DNA from: Planctomycetota bacterium
GTDB lineage: Bacteria > Planctomycetota > UBA8742 > UBA2392
DNA: 64,000 bases
Assembly: GCA_020425605.1 (NCBI GenBank)
Contig: JAGQRH010000001.1
Coordinates: forward strand, 206,455-270,454
Direction: 5' to 3'
The notes below the pieces were generated by a model. That model searched no databases. It saw nothing but the letters and a program-made list of their open reading frames with translations, and was not told the DNA's origin. Shown piece by piece: positions 10,001-16,689 of the stretch (positions within the stretch are counted from its first letter, which is position 1; the number at the start of each line of letters is the position of its first letter). Position numbers and translations under genes: made by a program.

Positions 10001-10352
10001 GGCCAAGGCGGTAATCCACCCGCCCGCGCTGGAGATCCGTCAGCTTTTCGGAGTCCGCGAGCTCAGTCAGCTCTTTTTCGGCCTTTTCGTGATTTTCCAG
10101 CTGAGCCTGGCAGTGACCCATCCGAAGCTTGATCCGGAACCACTGGTCGCTGTCCGCGTTGTCCTTGAGGAACTTTTCGTAGGCCTCATAGGCCTTTCGA
10201 TAGCTCTTTTCCTCGAACTGCTTGTCGCCTTCCTGCAGGAAGTCCGGCTTGTCCTCAGCCCACGTCAGGCTGACAAAGGCGCAGGAAATGGCCACCAGCA
10301 GTGCGCCGCCGAAACCCAGCAGCAGCGTCTTCTTCGGGAACTTGCTCAGCAT
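4011..10352 (-). CDS. Large alpha-2-macroglobulin family protein with thioester motif and N-terminal TPR-like region
   Basis: At 2113 residues it is longer than E. coli-type bacterial alpha-2-macroglobulins (~1650). Order: a membrane anchor or signal segment (residues ~8-33, basic KKT then hydrophobic, ending TWAED), a helical TPR-like part with LQEGDKQFEEKSYRKAYEAYEKF, macroglobulin beta domains including RPVYRPGDSVHGKI near residue 675, a glycine-rich linker near 1300, the A2M domain (FKDSVFYSH region near 1375), the thioester motif PYGCVEQ with Cys1599 and Gln1602, an alpha-helical thioester domain rich in GGWGWW and a C-terminal receptor-like domain. Family knowledge: these proteins trap proteases in the periplasm through the reactive Cys-Gln thioester. 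The usual partner, penicillin-binding protein 1C, is absent here. The ATG at 10352 was chosen over a TTG at 10385 because CGGAG lies just upstream of it. Confidence 0.93.
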   Translation of the reverse strand: MLSKFPKKTLLLGFGGALLVAISCAFVSLTWAEDKPDFLQEGDKQFEEKSYRKAYEAYEKFLKDNADSDQWFRIKLRMGHCQAQLENHEKAEKELTELADSEKLTDLQRGRVDYRLGHYLAERPHYYYENSKGVKSWGRWIADSSYHNTERDDAMHAKDRLAASFDLLLPEARKSMKKLGEDADAFAMVEEAFNAGLDASAALHTWQYQDGRSQHSFDYFDANGQKQTYNYYRHDFKDRDTIIKQHDELVKMCTELKQACTSLLTQGREFPKDVMDVLSAGPGKAQNMAALAMYRKGTFLVALTQIDDWTIQNMLYQPDLEKFDPLAGEYSPIPVFESVYKDYHDTPYADDAQYFIGYCYQQVGRHLEADKAYTKLIEDEAFKESTETSSARYNLQQLRVERLTVSTVAADANIPDDKKIRKWANGASWYFRENVGTTRSLFKKGEHLGLWVESRNVSKYEVRALTFNVSELMKDRAFLDAKAAGLSGIGDPALLELVKKYTGEQVFTQTYTTGDEGQHNYTRMTFELPQTLPVGAYLIEVDTGSVIDRRLEVVTDAQVVVQTYNPDENLAIMVDSESGAPLADTTFIYKRWHTWWENDQIRWTIDVSKYTSDAQGRIRVPTVGNSDWDGYLLFAEQTGRYAFVQQGFPWWQRRGWNDYSTYDTRMYPITDRPVYRPGDSVHGKILLRQRDGGEWKNVAGARFQLELYNPRGEQKLNKTISATKFGALEYDLDLKKDDALGAWYFYVRSGSGNWIGSGNFQVEEYKKPEFEVTVTPPDKPVKLGQAISATISGTYYFGGPTAGADVKYKVYRDFYYHRVYFPRAYDWLYNWQTPMYYGTPDQQFYRNSGSELVLDSAGKLNEQGELVIEWNTQKALEEWGTYDHQYRVEVEVTDSSRRTITGSGSVKALRRAFFAFVDNKLGFYRPGDRLDIEVRTVTADDKPVQTPGKLDIFQVTFTKTIDEEGMPKIDELKTLLSTHDLETDERGLAWWNTPFDTAGTYELVYRTQDEWGSDIVGSTRVIVKADHWIPGSFRFGTISLVPQTKVYKEGEKAHILLASDFKDAWMLISVMGGNEVVTQSFVDLQKTGGQLELELTMGREHIPNFHVNVLTVQKGELHTQTCEIFVPPVDQFLDVQVTTDKEWYQPGQKGTISVTAKNNKGEPVAAEFALSIYDRSVEYIMPDRTPNIIKHFYGDRRSYRLNYANSYNTAVASRLMDNQKYEQYRWYGAPLGYGVHDWINWERNKFNFAEEKEAAKTKDSKSDRYARGFGSDKDEVDGRNAEDDPSGELGGGKGGGTSFRRARGGGGRPGSADDEGGEMQDGASNEPASPNASPVESLKKAEEKLADSLQEVANDAESATPRIRSNFKDSVFYSHRVVTGPDGKATIEVEFPDNLTDWKIAARGITEVAKVGEAFTNVKTKKQLILRDQAPRFFVEGDVVTLSGIIMNRYDVALAVKAMLMLNPLDSATAAEKAAFCSYELFPETQDVQQITVPANGEVRVDWRVRMTGAGNFKIRMLALSQIESDATEKSYPCKIRGAEMYQATTAVIKDGEKSQTFTVDLPDKLDPEQTNLDLQLSPSVAALAMDALPYLLEFPYGCVEQTMSRFLPAVIVRKTLEDAGVSLEEIGQRRAKLDYQGINPQAAYWYKHSPVFNTQTMNGIIDYGIKRLAIMQHGDGGWGWWQQGQSDTYMSAYVCYGLQTAKAAGVQFDNGMLDRGVKFLSGLARSEKNIHRVAYIAYVQAYCGAPDKELLDLIYNRRDDLTHQSRAMMCMAEWLAGDKERSRILISNIEDYRKEDLEHGTCWWEGGKDYWWWYNDKIETNAFVMQAFVMVDPTNKFLEQHVRWLAQNRKGSRWNSTKDTSHAVAALMAYAKATGELSRSYTVSVKMDGNEIHKWEVTPDNIFALQTNVRLNGQTITPGKHTFEISRVGEGKVYFSSFLSYFSKEDHLKASGNEIHIDRKYYKLVEKVEEIDVKNADGEGTHKEKRMTYDRIPLEDGANLLSGDKIEVELNLSADNDYEYLAFEDFKPAGCEPVALRSGQGYAGGLCQNVELRDDRVAFFVSYMPQGTARLKYQLRCEIPGTFSALPTQGGSMYVKEVKANSEEWKCTISDK

Positions 10353-10373
10353 TTCGATCTCCGAAACATCAAA

Positions 10374-10379
10374 AGTATA
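10374..10379 (-). promoter_or_regulatory. Candidate -10 element of the alpha-2-macroglobulin gene
   Basis: TATACT on the minus strand sits in a T-rich context (TTTTATACTTTT) about 20 nt before the ATG at 10352. No good -35 hexamer is visible at 16-18 nt, so this is tentative. Confidence 0.3.
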
Positions 10380-10537
10380 AAACAAACGCGTGCAGCATGA
10401 CTGTCCGTGGAAAGTGTGACGCGAAAGGCACGTTACAGGTTCCGGCTTTCAAGTGGCCGGGAATCCGGAGGCGCCGAACGCCCTGAGCCTGACAGCCGAA
10501 TCCCGAAATTGTGGCTACTCCGTGACACGCGTAAGCC

Positions 10538-10565
10538 TTGACGCTTAGGCCCTTTCAACTAACAT
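10538..10565 (+). promoter_or_regulatory. Candidate promoter of the 1042-residue secreted protein
   Basis: TTGACG (10538-10543), a 16-nt spacer and TAACAT (10560-10565) lie ~80 nt upstream of the ATG at 10647. They sit in the 294-bp divergent region (10353-10646), which otherwise shows no gene. Confidence 0.4.
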
Positions 10566-10646
10566 TCGAGCTCCCCCCGCAGTCAATTTGCAGCCTCCCG
10601 GTGTCGTATTTTCGTCGCCGGGCAAGACCGAAACCTGGAGTTTCGC

Positions 10647-13600
10647 ATGCGTTATGTTTTTCGCGCAGTGGCGATCGTGGCAGTGCTGGGGTTTGTGTTC
10701 AACCTCGCCATCGCCCAGAAGGCCCTTAAAGAGCTGCCCGACGGCGCCGACAGCGACCTGAGCAAGGACGGCACACGCGAGGCCCACCAGGGAGCGGACA
10801 ACCCGCGCCAGGGCAATCGCTCCGACCGCGATGGGCGTTTCGGCGGCCCCGACCCATACGGGCCCGAGAACTTCGAGCAGTTCATCCAGAAGGCCGAGCG
10901 CCAACTGAATGACCCGCAGTGGCAGCTGAAGATCGACTTGCAGGATCCGAAGCGCATTGTCATCAATCACGCCGACGGCAGCAGCGAAGAGTACTGGTAC
11001 GTGCTGTTCCGCGTCGTCAACGACAACACCCGCACCATTAAGGACACCGAGCTTCCGACGCCCAACTCGGAAGACGTTGACCTGAACAACCCACCGTCAC
11101 CGCTTGAGGTCAAGGACAACAGCGGCACCGACCGCGAAGGCGTGCCGGTGGACTGCCACCTCGACTTTGAGCTGCACGTCTTCACCCACGACATCGAGAA
11201 AAACCCGTGGGACGCCGGCGAGTACCCGTTTGACCCGGACGACGAAGTGCTGTCGCCCGAGGCTCTCGACCAGCGCCGCGCCAACATGAAGAGGGTGTAC
11301 AAGCCGGTCAGCAACCACTCGGTGCTGCAGAAGGTCGCGGAAGCCGAGGGCCTGTATGAGTGGATGGGCAACTACGGCTATATCAACGAAGCCGTGATGC
11401 TGTTGCACCCGCTTAGCGACTTCCAGCGCCAGATCGGTTTCTCACATGAGCTGGACGCGCCGGACCTCAGCGGGCTGCGTTGCCTGCCGTATCGCATCAG
11501 CACGTTCGTCGGTGGCGAGCGCGCCGAGGCCATTCGATATGTTGCTGTCTACGACGAAGACAACACCTTCGCCGGCGTGTTCGGCGAAGACGAGACCCTG
11601 CCGGACGGCTCACACCTCGTGAAAGATGACTCTGACGAGATGTACGGCAAGCTCACCCAGCGCCGCTACATGGCCGGCGACTGCATTGACAGCTTCGGGC
11701 GTCCGTTGCGCGCTAACGATCCGGGCTATCTCAACGCCCGCATTGCGGGCAGCCGCGACGGCAAGGGTGGCAGCTATGGCGTGCTAGCGCCGGATCATCC
11801 GGCCGTCGACCGCCCGGTGATGGTCCCGCACTACCGCCTGTATCGCGATGGCGACAAGGTGCTGTTCGACTACGACACCGGCATCAAACACGCCGACTAC
11901 CCGAACCAGACCTACCACATCAACGGCCGCATCGTCGGCCCGGCCGACGACCGTTTCGGAAACGCCGAGGAAGTCAGCGGCAGCACCGAGAAGTTCGGTG
12001 GTGATGTTGTCGGCAAGCCGGTCAAGGTGATCGACCATAAGGGCCGCCCGATCCGCAAGTACATCGTGACCTACGAAGCCGGCGAGCGTATCAGCCAGGC
12101 CGAGTGGGACATCTGGCAGCGTCGCCTGGGCCCCGGGCTGCTCTCGCGCTACCAGAACCTGGCGGACATCACAAATCGTCCGCTGTTGGCTGACGACCCG
12201 CTGATCGGGCTGCCGAAGATCAAGATGGGCAATTTCATCGGCGATGAAGACCACGGCGCAGCCGAGGTCATCCAGCGCGGTGTGGATACCGGGCGTCGCG
12301 GCCCGCAGGGCGAAGTGATCCTGGACATGCAGGAATACACGACCGGGCGCCGCTTCAGCCCGCGCAAGATTGACCCCGCAGACTTCATGCGCGACCCGGA
12401 CGGTGAGTTCACCACGAACCGTGAAGCGCCGATCCCGCCCGGTGCGAACCTGAACTCGGGCGAAGAGTATGTCTACGCGCCGCTCGGCAACGCAGTGGAA
12501 GGCGCAGTGCCCGTGCCGGCCTTCGACCAGTACGGCGCCTGGCGCGACTATCGTGATGAGCTTTCCGGTGCGCGCATTCCTCTGACCGACAGCGAAGGCA
12601 AGCTTGTTCGCGACGATCAGGACCAGATCCTGTATCTCAAGGATTACGAGTACGAGTACGTCTACCTGTACGAGTACGACGTCACGCCACAGGACGACGA
12701 CGGCTTCAAAGGCGAGCATGGCGGCGACCGCTACCAGCTGGTGAAGGAGAACATCAAGTTCACCGTCAGCCGCGAAGCGGACGGCAAGCAGGTGGTGCTG
12801 CCGCTTATGCGTCTGATCTGGGAAAAGCGCGTCGTACGCGAGCCGCAGATCATAGATGGCTTCGAAGTTGTGGATGCGGACGGCAACGTGCGCTCCGTGA
12901 CGGCCGACGAGTACCAGCAGATCAAGGGTGAGGCGCCGGGCCCGGACGTGGTGAAGGTCAAGATCGTCACCAGCAAGGAAACCCCGACGGAAGTAGTGGT
13001 GGGCGTGTGGGACGGCAACAAGTCCGTCGGCGCAAACCAGCGCGCGGAATCATGGGAAGACGCCGAAGAGCGCGCGACCCACCTGCCCGCGACCTTCGAT
13101 GACAACGGCGAGCGCGTGCCGGGCGAAGCCAATCCCAATGTGACCGTTGAGAACCGTGAAGTGATCCGCTACGTCAACCGCTTCCGCAATCAGCAGGTGG
13201 TAAAGGACAACACGCAGCGCGACTTCAGCGGCACCGGCCCCGAAGCCGGCGAATTCGAGGAAACACCCGAAGAAGACAACGGCATCGACATGTCCAAGAC
13301 CTACAAGACGTACAGCCGCTGGACCGTGCCGCCGCCGATGGTTTACCGCGACGACAATGGCGAGTGGCAGGTGCTGACGCGTCTTGCAGACAAGATCGGT
13401 CCGGCCAACCGCTGGGACGGTATGGATGCACCCCGCTTCCTGACCCGCTACGTCAGCGAAATGTGGGGCGTGGCGATCTTCAAGGGCGTAAGCCGCGACT
13501 GGGACTACGCAAACGTCTACGTCCGCGGGCTGCGAGGACAGGTGAGCAATGCCGGGCTTACGCTCGACGGCAAGGTGACCAGCATGCCCAGCCCGGCCGA

Positions 13601-13775
13601 CGGGACCAGCGAAGTCGGCAAGTCATTCTTCAACCCGCGCTATGTGGCTGAAGAGTGGGTCTACCGCACCCGCTACGAGCGCCTGGGTGACGAGTTCGAG
13701 AATTACCGCGACCTCATCCGCAAAGTGCGGACCTTCTGGTATCGAGAAGGCGACCGGGACATGTCTGGCGATTAG
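10647..13775 (+). CDS. Large secreted acidic protein of unknown function
   Basis: The product has 1042 residues and a clear signal peptide (MRYVFRAVAIVAVLGF, cleavage near AIAQ at ~24). I recognise no family. It is strongly acidic and aromatic-rich, with a tyrosine-dense segment (YEYEYVYLYEYD) around residue 670. A DxxG pattern followed by a basic or hydrophobic run recurs (DSFGRPLR, DHKGRPIRKY, DSEGKLVRD, DADGNVRS, DDNGERVP, DDNGEWQVL), hinting at diverged repeats. It has few cysteines and no further membrane segment, so it is probably soluble periplasmic or exported. TGGAG lies 6-10 nt before the ATG. It is divergent from the alpha-2-macroglobulin gene and ends at a strong terminator, so it is a single-gene unit. 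Confidence 0.9.
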   Translation: MRYVFRAVAIVAVLGFVFNLAIAQKALKELPDGADSDLSKDGTREAHQGADNPRQGNRSDRDGRFGGPDPYGPENFEQFIQKAERQLNDPQWQLKIDLQDPKRIVINHADGSSEEYWYVLFRVVNDNTRTIKDTELPTPNSEDVDLNNPPSPLEVKDNSGTDREGVPVDCHLDFELHVFTHDIEKNPWDAGEYPFDPDDEVLSPEALDQRRANMKRVYKPVSNHSVLQKVAEAEGLYEWMGNYGYINEAVMLLHPLSDFQRQIGFSHELDAPDLSGLRCLPYRISTFVGGERAEAIRYVAVYDEDNTFAGVFGEDETLPDGSHLVKDDSDEMYGKLTQRRYMAGDCIDSFGRPLRANDPGYLNARIAGSRDGKGGSYGVLAPDHPAVDRPVMVPHYRLYRDGDKVLFDYDTGIKHADYPNQTYHINGRIVGPADDRFGNAEEVSGSTEKFGGDVVGKPVKVIDHKGRPIRKYIVTYEAGERISQAEWDIWQRRLGPGLLSRYQNLADITNRPLLADDPLIGLPKIKMGNFIGDEDHGAAEVIQRGVDTGRRGPQGEVILDMQEYTTGRRFSPRKIDPADFMRDPDGEFTTNREAPIPPGANLNSGEEYVYAPLGNAVEGAVPVPAFDQYGAWRDYRDELSGARIPLTDSEGKLVRDDQDQILYLKDYEYEYVYLYEYDVTPQDDDGFKGEHGGDRYQLVKENIKFTVSREADGKQVVLPLMRLIWEKRVVREPQIIDGFEVVDADGNVRSVTADEYQQIKGEAPGPDVVKVKIVTSKETPTEVVVGVWDGNKSVGANQRAESWEDAEERATHLPATFDDNGERVPGEANPNVTVENREVIRYVNRFRNQQVVKDNTQRDFSGTGPEAGEFEETPEEDNGIDMSKTYKTYSRWTVPPPMVYRDDNGEWQVLTRLADKIGPANRWDGMDAPRFLTRYVSEMWGVAIFKGVSRDWDYANVYVRGLRGQVSNAGLTLDGKVTSMPSPADGTSEVGKSFFNPRYVAEEWVYRTRYERLGDEFENYRDLIRKVRTFWYREGDRDMSGD

Positions 13776-13790
13776 CAACAAGAACCAACC

Positions 13791-13824
13791 AACAACCCCG
13801 GCCAAGGCCGGGGTTGTTTCTTTT
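13791..13824 (+). terminator. Rho-independent terminator after the 1042-residue protein
   Basis: Perfect 13-bp arms AACAACCCCGGCC (13791-13803) and GGCCGGGGTTGTT (13806-13818), a 2-nt loop and a TCTTTT tail. It lies 15 nt after the stop codon. Confidence 0.9.
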
Positions 13825-13923
13825 CGGTCCGGCAACCCAGCCGTATGGGTGGAACGGCCATCGGAATTTCATGTCGCACGTGCTTGTAGGCTGATCGTGT
13901 CTGTTGAACGAAAGGACATGGTC

Positions 13924-14691
13924 ATGAGTAACAAGAAGTGGCGGACCCCTGCGGGCGAATCACAGAAGACGGCGGCAGACTCGGCGACTGCTCAGCATGC
14001 GCCGCCCGAGACGAGCACGACGGCCTCGGGGCATAAGGCCCCGGCGCGGCTGCGGCGCCTGCCCGACGACTATCTCGAGAACGGGCACGAGGGCGACTGG
14101 CCGGAGCCTGCGCCGGGTGTCTACCGCACCGCGATCGGCGCAGGGGAAGACCTGCGCGACATGCGCGTCAGCATCGCCGGGACCGCGCGGGGAGCCGACG
14201 CCGAAGAGTTGCTCTCGGATGACCGGGTGGAGTTCATCCTGCGCGATGCCCTGCAGTTCCTGTGGCAGGTTGTAAGCCTGACGGCGCGCGTGGCGGAGAC
14301 GATCCAGGTCGGCGATCTGCGGCAGATCGTGGCCGCCGAGATGGCCATGCCCGGCGACGTGGTGAAGACGGACGGCACCATCTCGCGCTATCCGGATGCG
14401 GCCAAGAAGGGCGCGGCCGAAATGGGGTCTGGCTCCCGCAGGGTGCCTGACCCCATTTCCGGGGATGCGGAGGCCGAGCCTGGCCCCAGGCGCACGTCCA
14501 AGGCTCGCGGCGCGTCGCACCCGTTCATGATGCTGCTGCGCCTGGCCGTGCAGGCCTCGCGGCTGATCAAGCAGATCACGGCCGGCACGCACCCGGAGGT
14601 CCACAACAAGCTCAAGCGCGAGCCGCGCAGCCCCTACAGCGACATAACCCGGGTCGACAAGCAACTCAGCGCCATGCTGAAAGAGACGTAG
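13924..14691 (+). CDS. Cytoplasmic protein of unknown function with in-frame REP-like insertion
   Basis: The protein has 255 residues and no signal peptide. A polar, probably disordered N-terminal ~45 residues precede a helical region (FILRDALQFLWQVVSLTARVAETI) and a C-terminal helical block (HPFMMLLRLAVQASRLIKQI). Codons 166-179 lie inside a 41-bp palindrome (14419-14459) that reads EMGSGSRRVPDPIS. The palindrome looks inserted, because the flanking sequence continues in frame on both sides. An AAAGGA ribosome site lies ~7 nt before the ATG at 13924; an in-frame ATG at 13918 is the alternative. The open frame extends back into the previous gene and the terminator, which is not credible coding. 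I do not recognise the family. Confidence 0.75.
   Translation: MSNKKWRTPAGESQKTAADSATAQHAPPETSTTASGHKAPARLRRLPDDYLENGHEGDWPEPAPGVYRTAIGAGEDLRDMRVSIAGTARGADAEELLSDDRVEFILRDALQFLWQVVSLTARVAETIQVGDLRQIVAAEMAMPGDVVKTDGTISRYPDAAKKGAAEMGSGSRRVPDPISGDAEAEPGPRRTSKARGASHPFMMLLRLAVQASRLIKQITAGTHPEVHNKLKREPRSPYSDITRVDKQLSAMLKET
14419..14459. repeat. REP-like 41-bp palindrome inside a coding sequence
   Basis: Outer arms GAAATGGGGTC (14419-14429) and GACCCCATTTC (14449-14459) are perfect 11-bp complements. Inner arms GGCTCCC and GGGTGCC pair with one mismatch around a GCA loop. The architecture is that of REP elements mobilised by RAYT-type tyrosine transposases, but no such transposase lies in this window. 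Confidence 0.75.
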
Positions 14692-14943
14692 CGGGCGATG
14701 CAACAAACCCGGGAACGGGCGAGCCCAGGCCACCGAAGCGAGTCTTCGGCGTTTGTCGTTGGTGGCTTTGGTATCGGCGATGGATTTGCGAACGTTTGGT
14801 TTGGGAATTGGTGGTTCCGGATAGTCATGCCCGGGCGTTGCCGGTCGGGTTATGATGATGTTGGTCACCTAAGGGGTTTTCTGTAGGCGCTGCATGCCCG
14901 GGGACCGTTGATAGAGTCAGGCCGCCCCGCATCGAGGAAGAGA
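14692..14943. other. Intergenic region with small hairpin and G/T-skewed strand
   Basis: A CCGAAG/CTTCGG hairpin (14733-14738, 14744-14749) could weakly terminate the previous gene. From ~14750 to 14860 the plus strand is strongly G/T-rich. No convincing gene or promoter was found. Confidence 0.4.
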
Positions 14944-16629
14944 ATGAACACACGCCTTTGCATCGTTTGTGCCGCGCTGACGGCCCTGTTTGCCCTGCTG
15001 TTGATGCTGTCGCCCTCGCCCGGTGTGGCGCAGGATGCGCTTTCCAGCACGGTCAAGATCGGCACAGGTGAGAAGCCGAAGGTGATTCTGGCGACCCTGA
15101 AGATGCTCGGCTCAGACAAGCCTCTGGGCGACTTCAAGCTGCTGGTGCTCTACAAGCAGGCTGACGACAGCAACCACAACCTGACGGGCATCACGGACGA
15201 CAAGGGCCAGCTGCGCATCGAGATCTTCGAGGCGCCGAAGGAAGTGCGCGTGTTCGCGTACGGCGACTTCATGATCCCGGAGGGCTGGTCGAACATCCCG
15301 ATCGCCAACATGAAGTTCGAAGGCATTGAGGAATGGGCGCTGCAGGTTCGGCCGCTGAAGCGCGTGAAAATCAGCGGCACGGTCAAGATCGAGGGCAATG
15401 ACCGCAAGGCCGAGCGCGCGAACGTCGCGTTCGCCCCGCTGGACGTCGCCCAGGACGGCAGCTTCAGCCTGTTCGATGAGCCGCACAGCACACTGACTGA
15501 CGACGACGGCAACTACGAGATCGAGCTCCCGACGGGCTATTACCAGGTCTGGTCCTACTGGGCTGACCGAAGCACCGACGACTGGACCGGCTTCATAAAG
15601 GTTGAGGAGAAGGCGGGCATCTTCGAGGACAAGGTCATCAACCTGACACTGGCCAAGGGCCCGATGATCGAGGGCCAGGTGATTGACGGGCGTACGGGCG
15701 AAGGCGTGGCAGCCTCGATCAACCTGTACACGAACCAGTATCTGCGCCAGTTGCGCAACTTCACCAGTGATGGCGAATTCCCTGATGAGGAGGGCCCGAA
15801 CGGCGAGGAGATTTTCTGGCCGGTGGGTACGTTCAGGTTCCAGGCGTGGATGATTGACCCGAACGACTTCTCGGTGGTGATCCGCCCGGCCGGCAGTGAA
15901 CAGGTGATGCGCGTGCTGGACGGGCTGAAGCTGTCCGACGTGGTCGGCAAGAAGCTGAAGTGGGACCTGTATTCAAAGGACATGCGCACGGTGGATGTGA
16001 AAGTCGTGACGCACGTGAAGGATGTGCCGGTGAACAACCTCGACATGAACCTGCTGCCGCGGCAGATCGATGTTCCGCAGCACCTGCAGCAGAGCTACAC
16101 GGCCTCGGGCTACACGGACAACGACGGCATCGTGCGCTACATGGGGCTCGCCACGGGCACGTACGAAGTGTACGGCGCGCGCGGGAGCGTGTTCCTGGGC
16201 CAGATCACAGTGACGAAGGAGCAGTCGCAGGAGCAGACGGTGAAGTTCGAGATTCCGTTCGCGTTCGGCACCGTGAAAGTCGGCGAAGAGGTTTGCAAGC
16301 ACATGGAGGTGTTCGTCTGGATCACCAACAAGGCCGGGCAGTCTTTCGGCCCGTACCCGAGCGACGCGTTCAAGGACAACCCGACGCTGCAGGAAAAGGG
16401 CACCGTGTTCGTGCCGCTGCTGAGCCGCGGGTCGACGTTCCGGCTGAAGTTCTGCGCCATGGAGGGCGGCAAGGAGTTCAGTGAGGACGACTGGGTGCGC
16501 TACACGGACTTCCCGCTGGCGAGCGAGGACCTCGTGATCACCGTCGACGACGAGAAGTGCTGGGACGTGGATTTGACGCTGAAGAAGAACGCCGACTTAG
16601 AGCCCAAGGACCAACCGAAAGACGACTAG
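14944..16629 (+). CDS. Secreted protein with carboxypeptidase-regulatory-like beta-sandwich repeats
   Basis: The product has 561 residues with a signal peptide (MNTRLCIVCAALTALFALLL, cleavage near GVAQ). Several segments show the pattern of CarboxypepD_reg/CNA-B-like domains: hydrophobic-x-G-x-V followed by D-D-x-G-x-Y, for example VKISGTVKIEGNDRKAE, STLTDDDGNYEIELPTGYY, IEGQVIDGRTGEGV and SGYTDNDGIVRYMGLATG. Such domains usually act as structural or adhesive modules, and no catalytic domain is attached here. A GAGGAAGAGA ribosome site directly precedes the ATG at 14944; the frame is open from 14908. It probably forms an operon with the anchored protein 60 nt downstream. Confidence 0.88.
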   Translation: MNTRLCIVCAALTALFALLLMLSPSPGVAQDALSSTVKIGTGEKPKVILATLKMLGSDKPLGDFKLLVLYKQADDSNHNLTGITDDKGQLRIEIFEAPKEVRVFAYGDFMIPEGWSNIPIANMKFEGIEEWALQVRPLKRVKISGTVKIEGNDRKAERANVAFAPLDVAQDGSFSLFDEPHSTLTDDDGNYEIELPTGYYQVWSYWADRSTDDWTGFIKVEEKAGIFEDKVINLTLAKGPMIEGQVIDGRTGEGVAASINLYTNQYLRQLRNFTSDGEFPDEEGPNGEEIFWPVGTFRFQAWMIDPNDFSVVIRPAGSEQVMRVLDGLKLSDVVGKKLKWDLYSKDMRTVDVKVVTHVKDVPVNNLDMNLLPRQIDVPQHLQQSYTASGYTDNDGIVRYMGLATGTYEVYGARGSVFLGQITVTKEQSQEQTVKFEIPFAFGTVKVGEEVCKHMEVFVWITNKAGQSFGPYPSDAFKDNPTLQEKGTVFVPLLSRGSTFRLKFCAMEGGKEFSEDDWVRYTDFPLASEDLVITVDDEKCWDVDLTLKKNADLEPKDQPKDD

Positions 16630-16689
16630 CACGTTACAATAGCAGGTGCATGCGCTGACCGCGGGATGAGGACCCGCCGAGGAGGAGTC

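Noticed and set aside
13960..14868. 302-codon minus-strand open frame across the REP-containing gene and the following gap
   Set aside because: It has no ribosome site. The plus-strand gene has AAAGGA before its ATG and a sensible composition, although the plus-strand gene is itself only moderately certain.
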